From the NCBI GenBank assembly GCA_963513935.1, contig OY740772.1, positions 16,276,098 to 16,340,097 on the forward strand: 64,000 bases of DNA, written 5' to 3'. The stretch comes from Aphrophora alni. Its lineage: Eukaryota > Arthropoda > Insecta > Hemiptera > Aphrophoridae. The translations under genes were made by a program, and so were the position numbers. This document shows, in pieces, positions 23,112 through 35,499 of this stretch; positions within the stretch are counted from its first letter, which is position 1; each line of letters starts with the position of its first letter. The notes below the pieces were generated by a model that ran no database searches, was not told the DNA's origin, and saw only the letters and a list, made by a program, of their open reading frames with translations.

Positions 23112-23592
23112 ATGGTTAGTAACCGTTACAACTAGGTAGCAGAGAGTGGTTAGTAACCGTTACAACATGGTAGCAGAGAATGGTTGTAACCGTTACATAT
23201 TGGTAGCAGAGAGTGGTTAGTAACCGTTACATATTGGTAGCAGAAAGTGGTTAGTAACCGTTACATATTGGTAGCAGAGAGTGGTTAGTAACCGTTACAT
23301 ATTGGTAGAAGAGAGTGGTTAGTAACCGTTACATATTGGTAGCAGAGAGTGGTTAGTAACCGTTACATATTGGTAGCAGAGAGTGGTTAGTAACCGTTAC
23401 ATATTGGTAGCAGAGAGGGGTTAGTAACCGTTACATATTGGTAGAAGAGAGTGGTTAGTAACCGTTACATATTGGTAGCAGAGTGTGGTTAGTAACCGTT
23501 ACATATTGGTAGCAGAGAGTGGTTAGTAACCGTTACAACATGGTAGCAGAGAGTGGTTAGTAACCGTTACATATTGGTAGCAGAGAGTGGTT
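23112..23592 (+). repeat. 34-bp tandem array with a palindromic core
   Basis: About 14 copies of GGTTAGTAACCGTTAC followed by ATATTGGTAGCAGAGAGT. Each unit contains GTAACCGTTAC, an 11-base near-perfect palindrome around a central C. The first two units and one near the end have AACTA/AACAT in place of ATATT, and the third unit lacks four bases. The 61-codon ORF at 23553 begins in the last unit and is not evidence for a gene. Confidence 0.92.
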
Positions 23593-24439
23593 ACGATCCA
23601 CGGACCTCTGGGTTATGCACCCAGCACGCCTCCACTTTCGTAAAATGTAATTCTTGTTTGGTAGACGAACTGATTAGGCTATATTCCCAAATACAAATAG
23701 TATGTTTCACCATCAATCTGCCAACTTTAAAATATTAAACTATAAAAAACTGTCCTATATGACCAAAACTACTGTTTTCCTCCTGTCTATGTCTTTTAGT
23801 ACAGTAAAAATAGATTTCTAAAAGGTAAAACTATAATTGGAAGTTGCTATAAAATACATTATTTTTAAGAAATCTTTCAGAACTAAGTTTTCTGAAAAGT
23901 CGCTTTTTAAGAGGATGAGTAAAGGGTTGAATAATCGAGTTTTTACAATCATGAATTTACGAAACATATTTTTTAAAAAAACTTTTTTAAATCATAGAAT
24001 CCTCTACAATTTAGTGTTTTACTCAATTTGATACAATTAAAATTGACCGAGGTATGGCTTTTTGAAATGACTCTGAACTACCCCCTTGTCATACACACGA
24101 TTTATACCCTTCTTAGTAATTAATAACTAGAGAACCATTCGATTTTTCATTCCCTCCCCTAAACCAACTTCTACGTTTTTTTTTTTTTTTTTACACTTCA
24201 AATTTATTATTTTTGAGAAAACTTTTTTTACTGTACTATTTAATCAAAACTCCAAATTACATTTTTCAGCATGTTTTATAATATTAATTTCCAGTGGTAC
24301 CGCAAAATCTTATACTTTTTTGTTAATCGTTTCAAAATGGCATTCATTAAAAGTATTTAATGTCATTTTTTCGAAAACCGAACTATACATAATTTATATC
24401 TTAATGTATTCATAATAATATACACTTTTATAAATATAA

Positions 24440-24545
24440 TTGTTCACACTAATGGACATACTTTGTGACTGCATTTCGTGACCAAGTAGGTCGACCTATC
24501 TCTAATTGCAGAATATTAAACCTAATGTGACATGAAGTGGCTTAC
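24440..24545 (-). repeat. dispersed repeat family F5, inverted copy
   Basis: The reverse complement reads GTCACATTAGGTTTAATATTC, GGTCGACCTACTTGGTCACG, then GTCACAAAGTATGTCCATTAG, matching both plus-strand F5 copies near 15 kb. Confidence 0.55.
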
Positions 24546-25139
24546 TGAGTTTTAAGCGAAATATATCCAAGGTGCATTTAGAAGTAGCCTATTTATCTCT
24601 GTAGTTTTAACATAAATATGCATTAATAAAAAACCACCACTTTTATATCTAAAACAATGAAAATTTTCAAAATTGTATCTATGATCAAACAAAGGAATAT
24701 ACAATTGTATTGGAGTGTTTTAAGTTATAAAAAATTAATCTAGTCACTGTTCCTAATGGAATTAGTTTTTAACGTAAAGAAAAATACAGGTTTTGAAGTA
24801 ACAAAATAGATGAAATATGTTCACATTTAAAATACCGGGTTCCACAAAAGTATGTTAAAACGTTAAATGGTTGTGATTTCGTTATATTATATTGTCCAAT
24901 CCCTGAAAAAAACTCATGCAGATATGGTTTTGGGATTCAATAAAACCAGCTATTTATTTGTTGTCATAGCAACTAGTTATTTCATTGATAACTAATTTCA
25001 ATAGTACGTGGTAAACTTACGTTAGTTTACAATTAATTATTTTCATTACTTTATCTTTAAAACGCGCATCGCATTGATTCAGTGACCAGTGTTGTTATGA
25101 ATTTGTACATAATTTATCAGCCGGGTTAAGAAACATTCA

Positions 25140-25346
25140 TACTCGTAACGGTTTGAGGGACGGAAAGTGCAGTGTAGTCGCGTATAAAAGCTTGTTAGTA
25201 AGTTTAAAACCACCGGGTCCGTTGGAGACATCAAGAGGCCAGGAAGATCTTCAATTGTAAGAGATGAAACTGATGTTGCTGAAGACTTAGATAAAAAAAA
25301 AGGTTTTTCAAATAACATTGAATATGTTAAGAAATCCTGCGCATAG
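25140..25346 (+). pseudogene. decayed DUF4817-like helix-turn-helix fragment
   Basis: From 25203 one frame reads FKTTGSVGDIKRPGRSS and continues IVRDETDVAEDL. This resembles the FxxTGSVxDxKRxGRPx(V/T) segment of DUF4817, an HTH domain associated with arthropod mobile elements. Upstream residues (RIKAC) and the missing downstream part show that it is frameshifted and truncated. The antisense 118-codon ORF over the same bases is a shadow. Confidence 0.5.
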
Positions 25347-25529
25347 CATAGAGGAAAGTCTACTGCTTCTCCAGGAAGAGAAAGGCGCCAGTTCGAACAT
25401 CTAATAACCCTAACAAGTTCGATGTTTAAAAACAATAAACTACAATCAATTAAAGTTTGAACCTACTTTTGAAAGTCCCGGTACAATTATCTAGTTAAAG
25501 AGGTAATTTTAAGAAATGGATGAAAAAAC

Positions 25530-25800
25530 ATGCACTAACTTTCTAACACAACCATCTAGGGCCTATAAAGATAATCCCCAAAGATACAACCTACAACCTA
25601 CCTTTAAATAATAAAATAACAATTTCCTGAGTTTTGCTCCATGTATGGAAGATTAATTGAAATAATGTTCATTTCGTTTATTACCAACTATTTCTGAACT
25701 TAATTTTCTATTCCATGCAAGTAATCTGGGACATTAATTTTCACATTTGAACTAAATCAGTACAGCGGATTGTTAAAACCACACATTACCTGACTCAAAA
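25530..25800 (+). repeat. family F3 fragment
   Basis: Starts with CATGCACTAACTTTCTAACAC and continues to CACATTTGAACTAAATCAGTA, the same landmarks as the copies at 7.9 and 34.4 kb, with internal deletions. Confidence 0.4.
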
Positions 25801-26329
25801 AACATCTAGTCTAGGGCTGTTCAACCACAGAGTTAAGTTTAGTATTTATGTGGGCTTTTGCTTTAAGCCAAACATTAAAAAAAGCAAATATCAATTTTGT
25901 AACGTATAGTTACTGATAAGAAGGGTCGAACTAACATGAAGCCTATCTTGGCCACCACGTTTTGCAATTAAGGAACGCTGATCTCTCTACACTTAAATAT
26001 TACAACTTATCACATTTAACCCCGTCGAACGTGACAACACTCCAGGGCACCAGCTTTAATGATTAATTTATAACGTTAACAAGGAGACTTATAAATTAAC
26101 TTACTAAATTCACTGCACATACCTGAACCCATTTCTAGCGGTATTTTGGATTTTTGCACCGTAACATCGTAGAAGTAGGAGATAATTAAAACCGGTTAAA
26201 GGTTAATTGGTTAACAACCTACCGGGAACATCCTAGATCACCATGAACCTCTGTAATTCCGCCTGACATTTTGGTATTTTTAGTGTCGAACTAAAAAGGG
26301 TGAAACGCAGTTGTCTTCCGCTGGATTCT

Positions 26330-26530
26330 AGACTCAACTCACCCTAACCTCTGATTTTCAGCGTCTGCTTTACTTGTCGAACGTCTAGGCCTATCGTGCG
26401 TGTCCGTGAACTTTCGGCTCGGTTGGGAGGCGGCAACCAACGTTTCTATTTGAACCCAAACTGCAACTAACAACCCAACCACGACAATCCCAGGTCGCAA
26501 CCGAGATGACCGTACGTCAGAACTCGTGTA
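26330..26530. other. short CpG-rich segment of unknown role
   Basis: It contains many CG dinucleotides (GTCGAACG, TCGTGCG, CGGCTCGG, GGTCGCAACCG) compared with the flanks. Both strands have short open frames but none with an initiator and motif. It could be an unmethylated promoter-like patch, a young insertion, or an exon of a gene I cannot follow. Confidence 0.3.
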
Positions 26531-28190
26531 AATTTGTAACAGCTAGCGAGAAAATTTCATGATAAATTATTATCTGTGATGTATGATCAATTACAAATTA
26601 GATTACATGATACCATGATAGTGATCTTTAATTTATATGGTAATTCTAGTGTGTTTCCTAAAAAATATAACTGTTTGGGAATCAAACATTATTAATTTTA
26701 AATTACCATAGCTCTACTGATCGTTCTCAGAATTCTTTAGGTTACATTTTTAAAACAATTTTTTTAAATAAATAAAATTTTCTAATTTAAAATGTAAAAT
26801 TTTTACATTTTTTGCCTACTTAACGGTGCAGAAATCTTTAAAATAAGGAGTTTTAATTTCAACTGATACCTGAAAATTAACAATTTGAAAGAAAAAAAAT
26901 TAAGAAGTTCATTAGCCTATGAAAATTTTAAAGGAAAGAAGAATATTTTAAGGGGAAAAAATGTTCAAAATTACTGAACTAGTAGAAGTTGTAGGCTGGA
27001 TTTAACTTATTGATTCCCGTGATAGAAGCAACAATTTATTCTTTTCAAATCAAATAAGTTACGTGCCCCTATAAAGGTAGGTTATGGCTGTAATATTTCA
27101 GATCTCACCCTCCGCAAAGTGCAGACTAGCTTTAGACAAAATACAGCTCCGACTTCACAAAAACTATTTTGTGTCGGCCGTACCAACCTTATAAAGAGCA
27201 GTTGAATCAATAAAAAACAACATTAGCTATATAAATAAATTTATATTCACCGCCAAAAATGTCATTTGGACGATTTTATATCAAAAAGTGAAAATGAAAC
27301 TTGGATCTACGGAAAAATATTATATATAAATAATATTAATAAAATGCTTATGGGAGCTGAGAGTATTGACACTTCCTAGAACGTACATTTTTGAAGTAAT
27401 ATTGTACATTAAATACAAGTGTCATACAACTCCTAATAAGGGCACATGATTATGGTATCCGATTCAGAAGTTACTTACTGTTAGGCCAACACAGGCTCAG
27501 TGAACACAAAAATCTACCATCTAATGTAGGTGTAGCATTAATAAATAACTCCCGGACAGCTTTTAGAAATTCAAAACTACCACATATTTCAGAGTAGCCT
27601 AAGACATTTTTTGTTGTCCGGATCCTTTCACTCAGTGGAAGAGATTATCAGTGCGCTTGAGGTATATCTGTGGCTGGGTACAGACATGAATGTGTTAAGA
27701 TTTTTTGTTTGTGATAATGATTTTTAATAGTTTTAATGTTGTTTGTTCTGTTTAGCCTGATTTCAGATTTTTTTTTTCTCTCTTTCTTTATCTTTGGCGT
27801 GTCTTGCACAACTATGTATTGTGAGATTATTGTACAAAACATAAAATATAAAATAATTACATCAATTAAAATTTAAAATATATTTAATGATAATAATTAG
27901 TAAGTGGTCATGAATTATTAACTTTGATCGGTTTGAACAATTCGCTATAGTTACAGCTCGAAAATTTGTGGAGTTATATCCATGGTTTTACACGTCAACT
28001 TCCATGCATAAAATTCTCATCCTTGGCAGTGAAATAATTTCTTCCGCATTACTGCTGATAGGCAGGTGTTTGAAGATGCCCAAGAATCATGCAATTAAAA
28101 GATTTTGAGAAAATTTCTCGCCGAAATGTAGGTGCATGCCGATTCCTGCAGCTGAAACTTAAACTGGTTGATCAAATTTATTTTGGTAAA
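26530..28190. other. AT-rich stretch, nothing recognised
   Basis: No ORF with motif support and no tandem repeat. Only isolated low-complexity A/T runs are visible. Confidence 0.5.
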
Positions 28191-28194
28191 ACCT

Positions 28195-28560
28195 CGTCCG
28201 CCTGTCTATCTATACTGCGTGCCGAGCTCTACTTCCTACACTTGTGAACCGATTTTGATGAAATTTGGTATAATGGTGTCTGTCTGTCTGTAATAAGTGT
28301 CGAGCTCTACTTCTTAAACTTGGGTGTAGTGATGTCTATTTGCACTGCATTCCTTGCCCTGAAAACTAGTGGACCGATTTAAAATCAAATTTGGCTTAAT
28401 TATACCTATCGATTTGTACTGCGTACTGTTTCCAACAGCTTATACTAGTGACCGATTTGTTCAAATTTTTATAGGCTACTAATATCTCTTTATATGTGCT
28501 CCATGTCTTGAACCACAATCTAAACGGGTGGACAGATTTTAATCAAATTTTATATTTGTG
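28195..28560 (+). repeat. degenerate tandem repeat built on a GACCGATTT.GATCAAATTT phrase
   Basis: Four to five loose copies of about 80-100 bases, each with a TCTGTCTGT or TACTGCGT element, a GAGCTCTACTTC-like word and then ACCGATTTTGATGAAATTTGG. The same phrase is scattered elsewhere in the window (for example 860-920 and 17340-17375) and is common in arthropod non-coding repeats. Confidence 0.5.
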
Positions 28561-29744
28561 TATTTTTTGACAAATATATCCATGCACTTTTTTTTTTAAA
28601 AAAATATTTTTTTATTTTTTTTAATAATTCAAGATTTGGGGACTTATGCTACAAAAAACACAAAAACTCGATTTTATAAATGTTTACCCCAAACGATTTT
28701 AATTATTTTTTTATAAAATGTAGCTTAGACGTAAACTTTTAAAAAAAAGATTTTTGGTAAACTTTGTTTGACATCCAAGATTTTTTCCCTTTAGAATACC
28801 TTAATACTTTAATGAAATAAAGCAGTAATGGAATAAATTAAAGCCTAGGGTTGAAAGTTATTAAAATCACGCTACCAGCTGCTACTTCCTCAAAGATCTT
28901 CTTAGAACAAAGTTTGTGTCGTTCTTATTTTTTCTGCAAACCCTGAAGATTTGAACATAGTCCTCTTCTGTGATCAAGTCGTATTGATTGCAAGTCCAAG
29001 TTGCACTTTCTCCTTTCGCTGATATTGTATCTGTATATTAATTATATTTAATTTCCTTTTTCTTTTCATATATATACGTAGTATAAAGAAGGCTATGTTA
29101 TAGATTATAAATAGCAGTCGATTTTTCGAGGATATCTATTTCAAGATTCCTGAATAATCAAAAAAAGTTTTTGAAAATACACCTGTCTGTTTATTTGTCA
29201 CTTACTTGTCGTCTGCACAATGCTCTTCACCCTGAACGAATTGATCAAATTCAGTTTGTTGGCATATTTTGGCTACATCTCAAGGGGTTTTCTAATGTTT
29301 GCAAAAATTTTAATTTGGGGGGTTAGTTACCAGAAGACAAAAGAGGAAAACCTAACCATATATTGATATATTTTATTCATAAATTTGTCATCACGTTTGT
29401 ATTTAAAAACTATCTCCACGTTACGAGATTAAAAATAACTCTCGTTATAAAAAACATTATGACCTCCGTTAATATAAACGTCATAGGAATAAAAATTATG
29501 GCTTTCGTTATTATAAACAGAAATAAAAATTATGGTTTTCGTTAATATAATCTGAATTAAAAATTATGGCTTTCGTTAATATAATCTGAATTAAAAATTA
29601 TGGCTTTCGTTAATATAACCTGAATTAAAATCTATGGCTTTCGTTAATACAAAATGAAATAGAAAATACGACCTTCGTTCATATAAACTGAAATAAAAAT
29701 TATGGCCTTCCGTTAAAATAAACAAATTATATATATATATATAT

Positions 29745-29885
29745 ATATATAGTTTTTTTTTTAATAAGTTATAGTTTAGTTATTGTAGCTTATTTATCAA
29801 TGAGGATGGCGACTTTGTCGTTGAAACGCGTTTGATTAAGTAAACGTAATTTTTGTAAGATCTTGTGTTCGAGTTTTATTCTATC
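29745..29885 (+). mobile_element. insertion inside the 33-bp array, same family as 2700-2900
   Basis: It begins after a (TA) tract, reads TTTAGTTATTGTAGC, then GAGGATGGCGACTTTGTCG, and ends with TTTTTGTAAGATCTTGTG and TTCGAGTTTTATTCTATC. The array word ACAAATTAT occurs on both sides, either as a target-site duplication or as the array resuming. The inserted piece matches 2700-2800 in reverse. Confidence 0.6.
29796..29836 (+). ncRNA. hammerhead-ribozyme-like motif, copy at 29.8 kb
   Basis: Order: ATCA (stem I), ATGAGGA (consensus CTGANGA with the first C changed to A), one extra T, GGCGAC-TTT-GTCGTT (stem II with two wobble pairs), GAA, ACGCGT (short stem III), T at the cleavage position, TGAT closing stem I. 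GAAACGCG is the form seen in known Penelope-type hammerheads. The changed C suggests weak or no activity. Confidence 0.4.
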
Positions 29886-30919
29886 TAAAACAAATTATGG
29901 CTTCCATTAATATAAACTGAATTAAAAATTATGGCTTCTGTTAGTATAAACTGAAATAAAAATTATGGCTTCTGTTAGTATAAAGCGAAATAAAAATTAT
30001 GGCTTCCATTAATATAAACTGAATTAAAAATTATGGTTTCTGTATAATATAAACTGAAATAAAAATTATGGCTTCCATTAAAATAAACTGACATAAAAAT
30101 TATGGCTTCTATTAAAATAAACTGACATAAAAATTATGGCTTCTATTAATATAAACTGAATTAAAAATTACGGCTTCCGTTAGTATAAAGCGAAATAAAA
30201 ATTATGGCTTCCATTAATATAAACTGAATTAAAAATTATGGTTTCTGTATAATATAAACTGAAATAAAAATTATTATGGCTTCCATTAAAATAAACTGAC
30301 ATAAAAATTATGGTTTCTATTAATATAAACTGAAATAAAAATTATGGTTTCTGTATAATATAAACTGAAATAAAAATTATGGCTTCCATTAATATAAACT
30401 GAATTAAAAATTATGGTTTCTGTATAATATAAACTGAAATAAAAATTATGGCTTCTATTAAAATAAACTGACATAAAAATTATGGCTTCTATTAATATAA
30501 ACTGAAATAAAAATTATGGCTTCTGTTAGTATAAAGTGAAATAAAAATTATGGTTTCTGTTAATATAAACTGAAATACAAAGTATGGCTTCCTTATTTAA
30601 ACTGAATTAAAAATTATGGTTTGCGTTTATATTAACTGATTTAAAAATTGAAAATAAAAATTCTTCGTATTTAAATAACATTGAAATTTGTTCGGTTAAA
30701 TCTCCACAAGAAGTGGCAATAAGGTCACGTGCTAAAGTTTTAATAGATAAGAGAAATTAATGTTTACCCACATAAAACCGTTAGGCAAGCAACCCGTTAT
30801 CATAGAAACCCCTTTCATTTAATCAACCCATATTAAATCTCAGTTCAACTTTGTGTTGCGTAGTTCCGTTGATTTGTGGTTTCTCCTGATCACGTCTTAG
30901 TTATGTGGTCCAATCAGGC

Positions 30920-31085
30920 CTGGTTTCTTAACTCTGGGTTCCTTTCTGAGATTACTAGTCTTAGTTTCCAGCATTGCCCTAAGCAATAGAACATTTCTCA
31001 TGTTCTACGTTTATCACTTGAAAGCGGCTGTTGATTTATACCCTTGAAACGTTATGTGTTAGTCTGAATAAACTATGTCAATAAT
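30920..31085 (+). repeat. dispersed repeat family F6, copy 2
   Basis: CTGGTTTCTTAACTCTGGGTT, GAACATTTCTCATGTTCTACG, ATCACTTGAAAGCGG and CCTTGAAACGTTATGTGTTAG are collinear with 9186-9345. Confidence 0.5.
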
Positions 31086-32399
31086 ATGGTCAATCCATTA
31101 TGATCCAATTAAATTAAAACTAGAAAATCTTACTATTTTAGTGAAATTAAAGTTTAGTTCAATTTTCTCAAAAATGTCGGTTTTTAAATTATAGATAAAA
31201 ATGTTAATGGAGCTGCTACAAAAATAATAAAGTTAAATAAAATTATCGTTCAGGAATAATTTCAAGAAAACTGTCATTAACCTGTGTTATTAACAGTTAA
31301 ATTTCAATCTAATACGGTTTGCCCTCGAGAGTATTTGATTGGTATTTTGCACACTAGCTAGGGTCATTATTTATTTCACTAATAATTGGTTCTTTTATAA
31401 GATTTAAGTCCTATTTTTATTTATATTGATAAAGTAATTATCAAAGCTGGTTCCGTGGTGCGTTGCATTGATTGGTTTAGGAGGGTTAAAGGGGGCTAAG
31501 TTGTAATATTTAAATATGGAAAGATCCGCGGTGGCTAAGATAGGTTTACCCATTAGCTCACCATATTCCCCTTTAACCTTGTTTTCCACTAACATCATGT
31601 TATAAAAAGAAAAAATCGACTTTCAAGATATAGGCTAGTCAACATAAATATGTCTACACTAAATTCGATTAAAATCGGTTCTCTCGTTTTGACCGAACAA
31701 TAATCCACAGAGTTTATGTGTATGCTTAAATTGTGTTGCTTGTTCGAGTTAATATTTTTTTAAATTTAGTTGACAGCATATCAGACGACTTTTAACAATG
31801 TCTACAATGTTTTTCTTTCGATATAAAGAAAATATATTTTATGATTACAATTTATATATACTCATTCATATATTTTTGGTTTCAAAATAAACAATCTATC
31901 TACAGACACCAATCCAAAAACTAGGGGAACCTTAAAATCAATATATCCTAGAAACACAACATAGGTTTTTGATCCAATTTCATTAATTTTTCTATAATAC
32001 ATGTAGGCCTATAATACAAGTGACAAAGTAAATATTATTTTTAATAGTATTGCCAACCATGAAAATAAATATTATCTACTTTATAGCAGACAGTATTACC
32101 AACCCTTCGCCTGAACGTGGGTGTTAGAACTAACGTCATACACTGCACAGCTTCTATTGACTTGTTGCCACCACAACCCTCCCTCCTACTTCTAGTTGAA
32201 AACAATTTCACTAATTACAAAACTGTTGTAGCCAGCATTAGACGCCTATGTTAACTTTAGTTCAATAAGACCTATTTATACGCATAGTTGAAATTAATTG
32301 AGTTTTCTTTGTCTGGTTATACAGAGAGAGAGATAGAAACACACGCACAAAGTATTCATCCCACGCCCTTCTCTGAACGTAAGTTAATTACAACTTACA

Positions 32400-33750
32400 T
32401 AGCTACTTTGTGAAAGGTCTTTTCTACCTACATAGTCTGAAGCATTTACCCCTTTGTAAAGGTACTTGTGGCCTCTACAAACCTCACCAGAATTAACAGT
32501 TATGCTTTGAAGATCTTTGAATGTCGGTCTTTGAGCTTTGAAACCACCCAACTGAACATTCACCTCTTGTGGTCTTTATAAACCTTACAAGACTCAAGAA
32601 TTGTTTTAATTCTCTGGTAATTCTTTAAGTCTTACCTCCCAACCTCAGGAACTTAATAATCGCCTAGTTCTGATCTTATTAAATCCATCCTCCTATCTAC
32701 AATCTGCCTGTACAACCTCACGTTATCCTTGGTCTTCTTATCAAGATATTGCTCTGAAGTCGTTACCTATGTAATATAAATCATTTACCTCTTCTTAAAA
32801 TTACTTGTGGTCCATGTAAACCTCACCAGACGTAAAAATCATACTGTGAACATTTTTGTTTCCAGTCTTTTACTTTGAACACCTACCAACTAAGGACTTT
32901 ATTACTGAGGTGTTCCCTCAAAAGATATTTTGTGCATACTTTCTATTCAGTTTGATAAACTCTCTTCTTCTGTTCTTATCAAGTGCACTCACTTCGCCAT
33001 TGCCAATGTATTCTATCTATTCCATTAGCACTCTAATTTAATCCTTCTCTGAGGTCTTTTTTACGTTTGTTGTAAAAAAAAATTGATCTTTTCCCAAAAC
33101 TACTTGCAAACCTCACCAGACTTAATTCTCGTATGATCTACTTAATTCAGTCATTTAACGCTAAGTATGTCATCGCTTCTGTGGCATCTTTTAAAGGATA
33201 TCTTTTTTCTCAAATCTGTCAAGAGATGGCTATTTTTAATTGTGGCGAGATATCTGTTTGGGATATCAATCACTATAATCAGATACATCTCTGATCTTAT
33301 CAACTGGATACTACTGTCCACTGTCTGCCGGTGCAAGCTTCCTTATACCTGTATGCCCCTTACAAGGCCACTGTACAAATAATCTCTTTCACATTGAATC
33401 TGTTACATTGACACTCTAAGGTGTGTATTTCACTTACAACATTGAGTATTTCTCTTCTTAAACTACTTGTAACCTAAAAATATAACGAAATTTAAATAGT
33501 GATGCTTTGAATATCTTCGTATGCCAGTCATTCAGGTCTGAATATTTTTGATGACTTCACCGATGGAGCTGTTTCTCATTCATATCACATCTGTTACAAG
33601 ATAAGTCATCCCTATTATTTGTCGTTGCAAGATATCCTTTTAGAATATTGTGCACTTTACACAGGCCAGTAGCTGTCCTCATGTATCTAGTAGTCAGTTC
33701 GATTAACGTTACCTCTGGCCTCATTAAGTCCACTCTCTGGTCTACTACAT
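32400..33750 (+). repeat. degenerate tandem repeat, unit roughly 290-340 bp
   Basis: The words CTACTTGTGG..., AAACCTCACCAGA, a TGTCGGTCTTTGA.CTTTGAA-like phrase and ATCAAGA recur with CCTCACCAGA at about 32480, 32819 and 33111, and looser traces of the same phrases follow to about 33750. There is no stable ORF. The short ORFs here are in different frames of the decayed units. Confidence 0.5.
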
Positions 33751-34369
33751 ACCAGTGAAACCCACCTACACCTTGATGTTTCTCATAAGTCTATTGCACA
33801 TTAATTACGATTATTTCGCAACTCTAAACTATCTCTTTCCTGATGTTCCTATCGTAGTTTTTGTAGCCGCTATCATAGAAACGACAGCGAGAAAGACGAT
33901 GACGATGGACGTAAGATATGACGAAAATCACTCGGTTTCCTGAGAGTATGAAACGTGAAAATCAGTCAAAATTTATTTCCCGGAAACCTATACTTCGTAT
34001 ACGCAACATCATCAAACACTCAAACCTCGCAAACGACGGTTCAATAAAAAATATAGATTTTTAAAACGAGTTGTTTGCTTGTAAATACAACCGGCTATTC
34101 AGGTTTGAAACAAAAATAACGATAAAACCTAAATATAAAGTTTTATAATTGTATTTTATGAGTTAAATTTAATTTCTGTCCAGCTTTAACCAGCAGCCAC
34201 TACAATATAATATAATTAGAAAGATACGATACAAACCTGTCTCAGGAAGTTACATTATTAATAAAGGAAGAAGACTGAGGTATAGGAAGGTAGCTTACTA
34301 TTAAATAATAAATGTCTTGAAAGCCTTACTCTGTATATTATAGTAATTATTATATTTTAATTCATGAAA

Positions 34370-34900
34370 ACTGCACAAACTTTCTCACACACCAATTCAA
34401 AAATAACCTAAACAAAATTATCCATCCCCTAAAGGGTCAATTCGATATTTGTCCGTCAAAAACTTAAAATAGACCATGATCGTTATATTGAACAGATATT
34501 TATATATTTAAACTTGCTTCCTTAATCCCATAAATGAGTCCTGAGCGCGTACACCGTATTATATTAAAATCTAGCTTTTTCAATTTTGCAAATTATTCCT
34601 TAACTGTAACATTTTTTACTTGTGACTTATCATATCGGATGGATCATTAATCTTTAAAATTCACTAAACTTCTAAATTAATGTCAACTAATTAATGTTTT
34701 TTTAACGATAACTAATGAACGGAATGTTTTTGAGAAATCGCAACCAAAACATTTTGTTTGATTTATTAGAGGTTACACTTGACAAGATTTGTATTATAAC
34801 AGTTACAACCGAAAAAAAAATCTTATCTTTCTGTTTTTTTCTTATGGCAGTTCCCCAAATTTTGAATTATAGAACAAAATTTTTTAAACTCTTGATATAT
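34370..34900 (+). repeat. family F3, plus-strand copy
   Basis: GCACAAACTTTCTCACACACC is followed by ATTATCCATCCCC, AATCCCATAAATGAGTCCTGA and then CCCCAAATTTTGAATTATAG. The landmarks are in the same order as at 41450-42010 and 60060-60860. Confidence 0.5.
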
Positions 34901-34929
34901 ATATCCAAAATATGAAAACAAACTAAATT

Positions 34930-35470
34930 TGAGTGTTTCAACGAGCTCGGCAATTTTCTAGAGAAGGGTCCATTTTTACTTAACCCAGACTATCCATACC
35001 TATAACAGCTGACTAGGTAGCTAGGTTGAGCAGACCACGCTAGTCAAACTGAGAGAAGGAATCCAACCGTAAAGGCAGCCAGACTGTGCAGTACGGTGTA
35101 TTTATTTAAATTTTGGTTTTAAATATATATTTTTACAAAATGCTGCATGACTGGTTAATAATTTAGGGTCATGGTGTCGTGGTTTTTCCAGCGCTCAATC
35201 CCTAAATCAGACGCGTTAATTTATTGTTCAAACGGAGACGAATTTGAGAATCTGTTACGTCCAAGGTCAACTCTGATTTTAGTTGGTTTGGTGCTGTCTG
35301 AGTGTTTAATTATAATTAGGTTTAATTAGGTAATGTATTGTAAATAAAACTAATCTCTGCAAAGCTGGGTATCCTAATGGTGCATGGCCTAATGATCTGG
35401 GTGAGTGTTTTAGACCTCAATATACTCGTAGGTTTGGGCAAGAGTACAACGTTTTACGAGTGGTCTAGAG
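34930..35470 (+). repeat. ~510-bp dispersed repeat, copy B
   Basis: Collinear with 22545-23075. It differs by many substitutions and small indels and lacks the adjacent 34-bp array. Confidence 0.7.
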
Positions 35471-35499
35471 CTAAATGTAATGTTTCCACCGCAAATTAT

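Larger units (their letters stand above)
29440..30645 (+). repeat. AT-rich tandem array, unit ~32-34 bp
   Basis: About 30 copies of a unit like AAAAATTATGGCTTCCATTA followed by ATATAAACTGAATT. Variants in the middle (CTTCTGTTAGTATAAAG, TTTCTGTATAATATAAAC) come in runs, suggesting local amplification of multi-unit blocks. The array is broken at about 29745-29885 by an unrelated insertion. Confidence 0.85.

Noticed and set aside
23112..23592. CRISPR array (regular direct repeats)
   Set aside because: The units are contiguous with no unique spacers, and the genome is eukaryotic. It is a plain tandem array.
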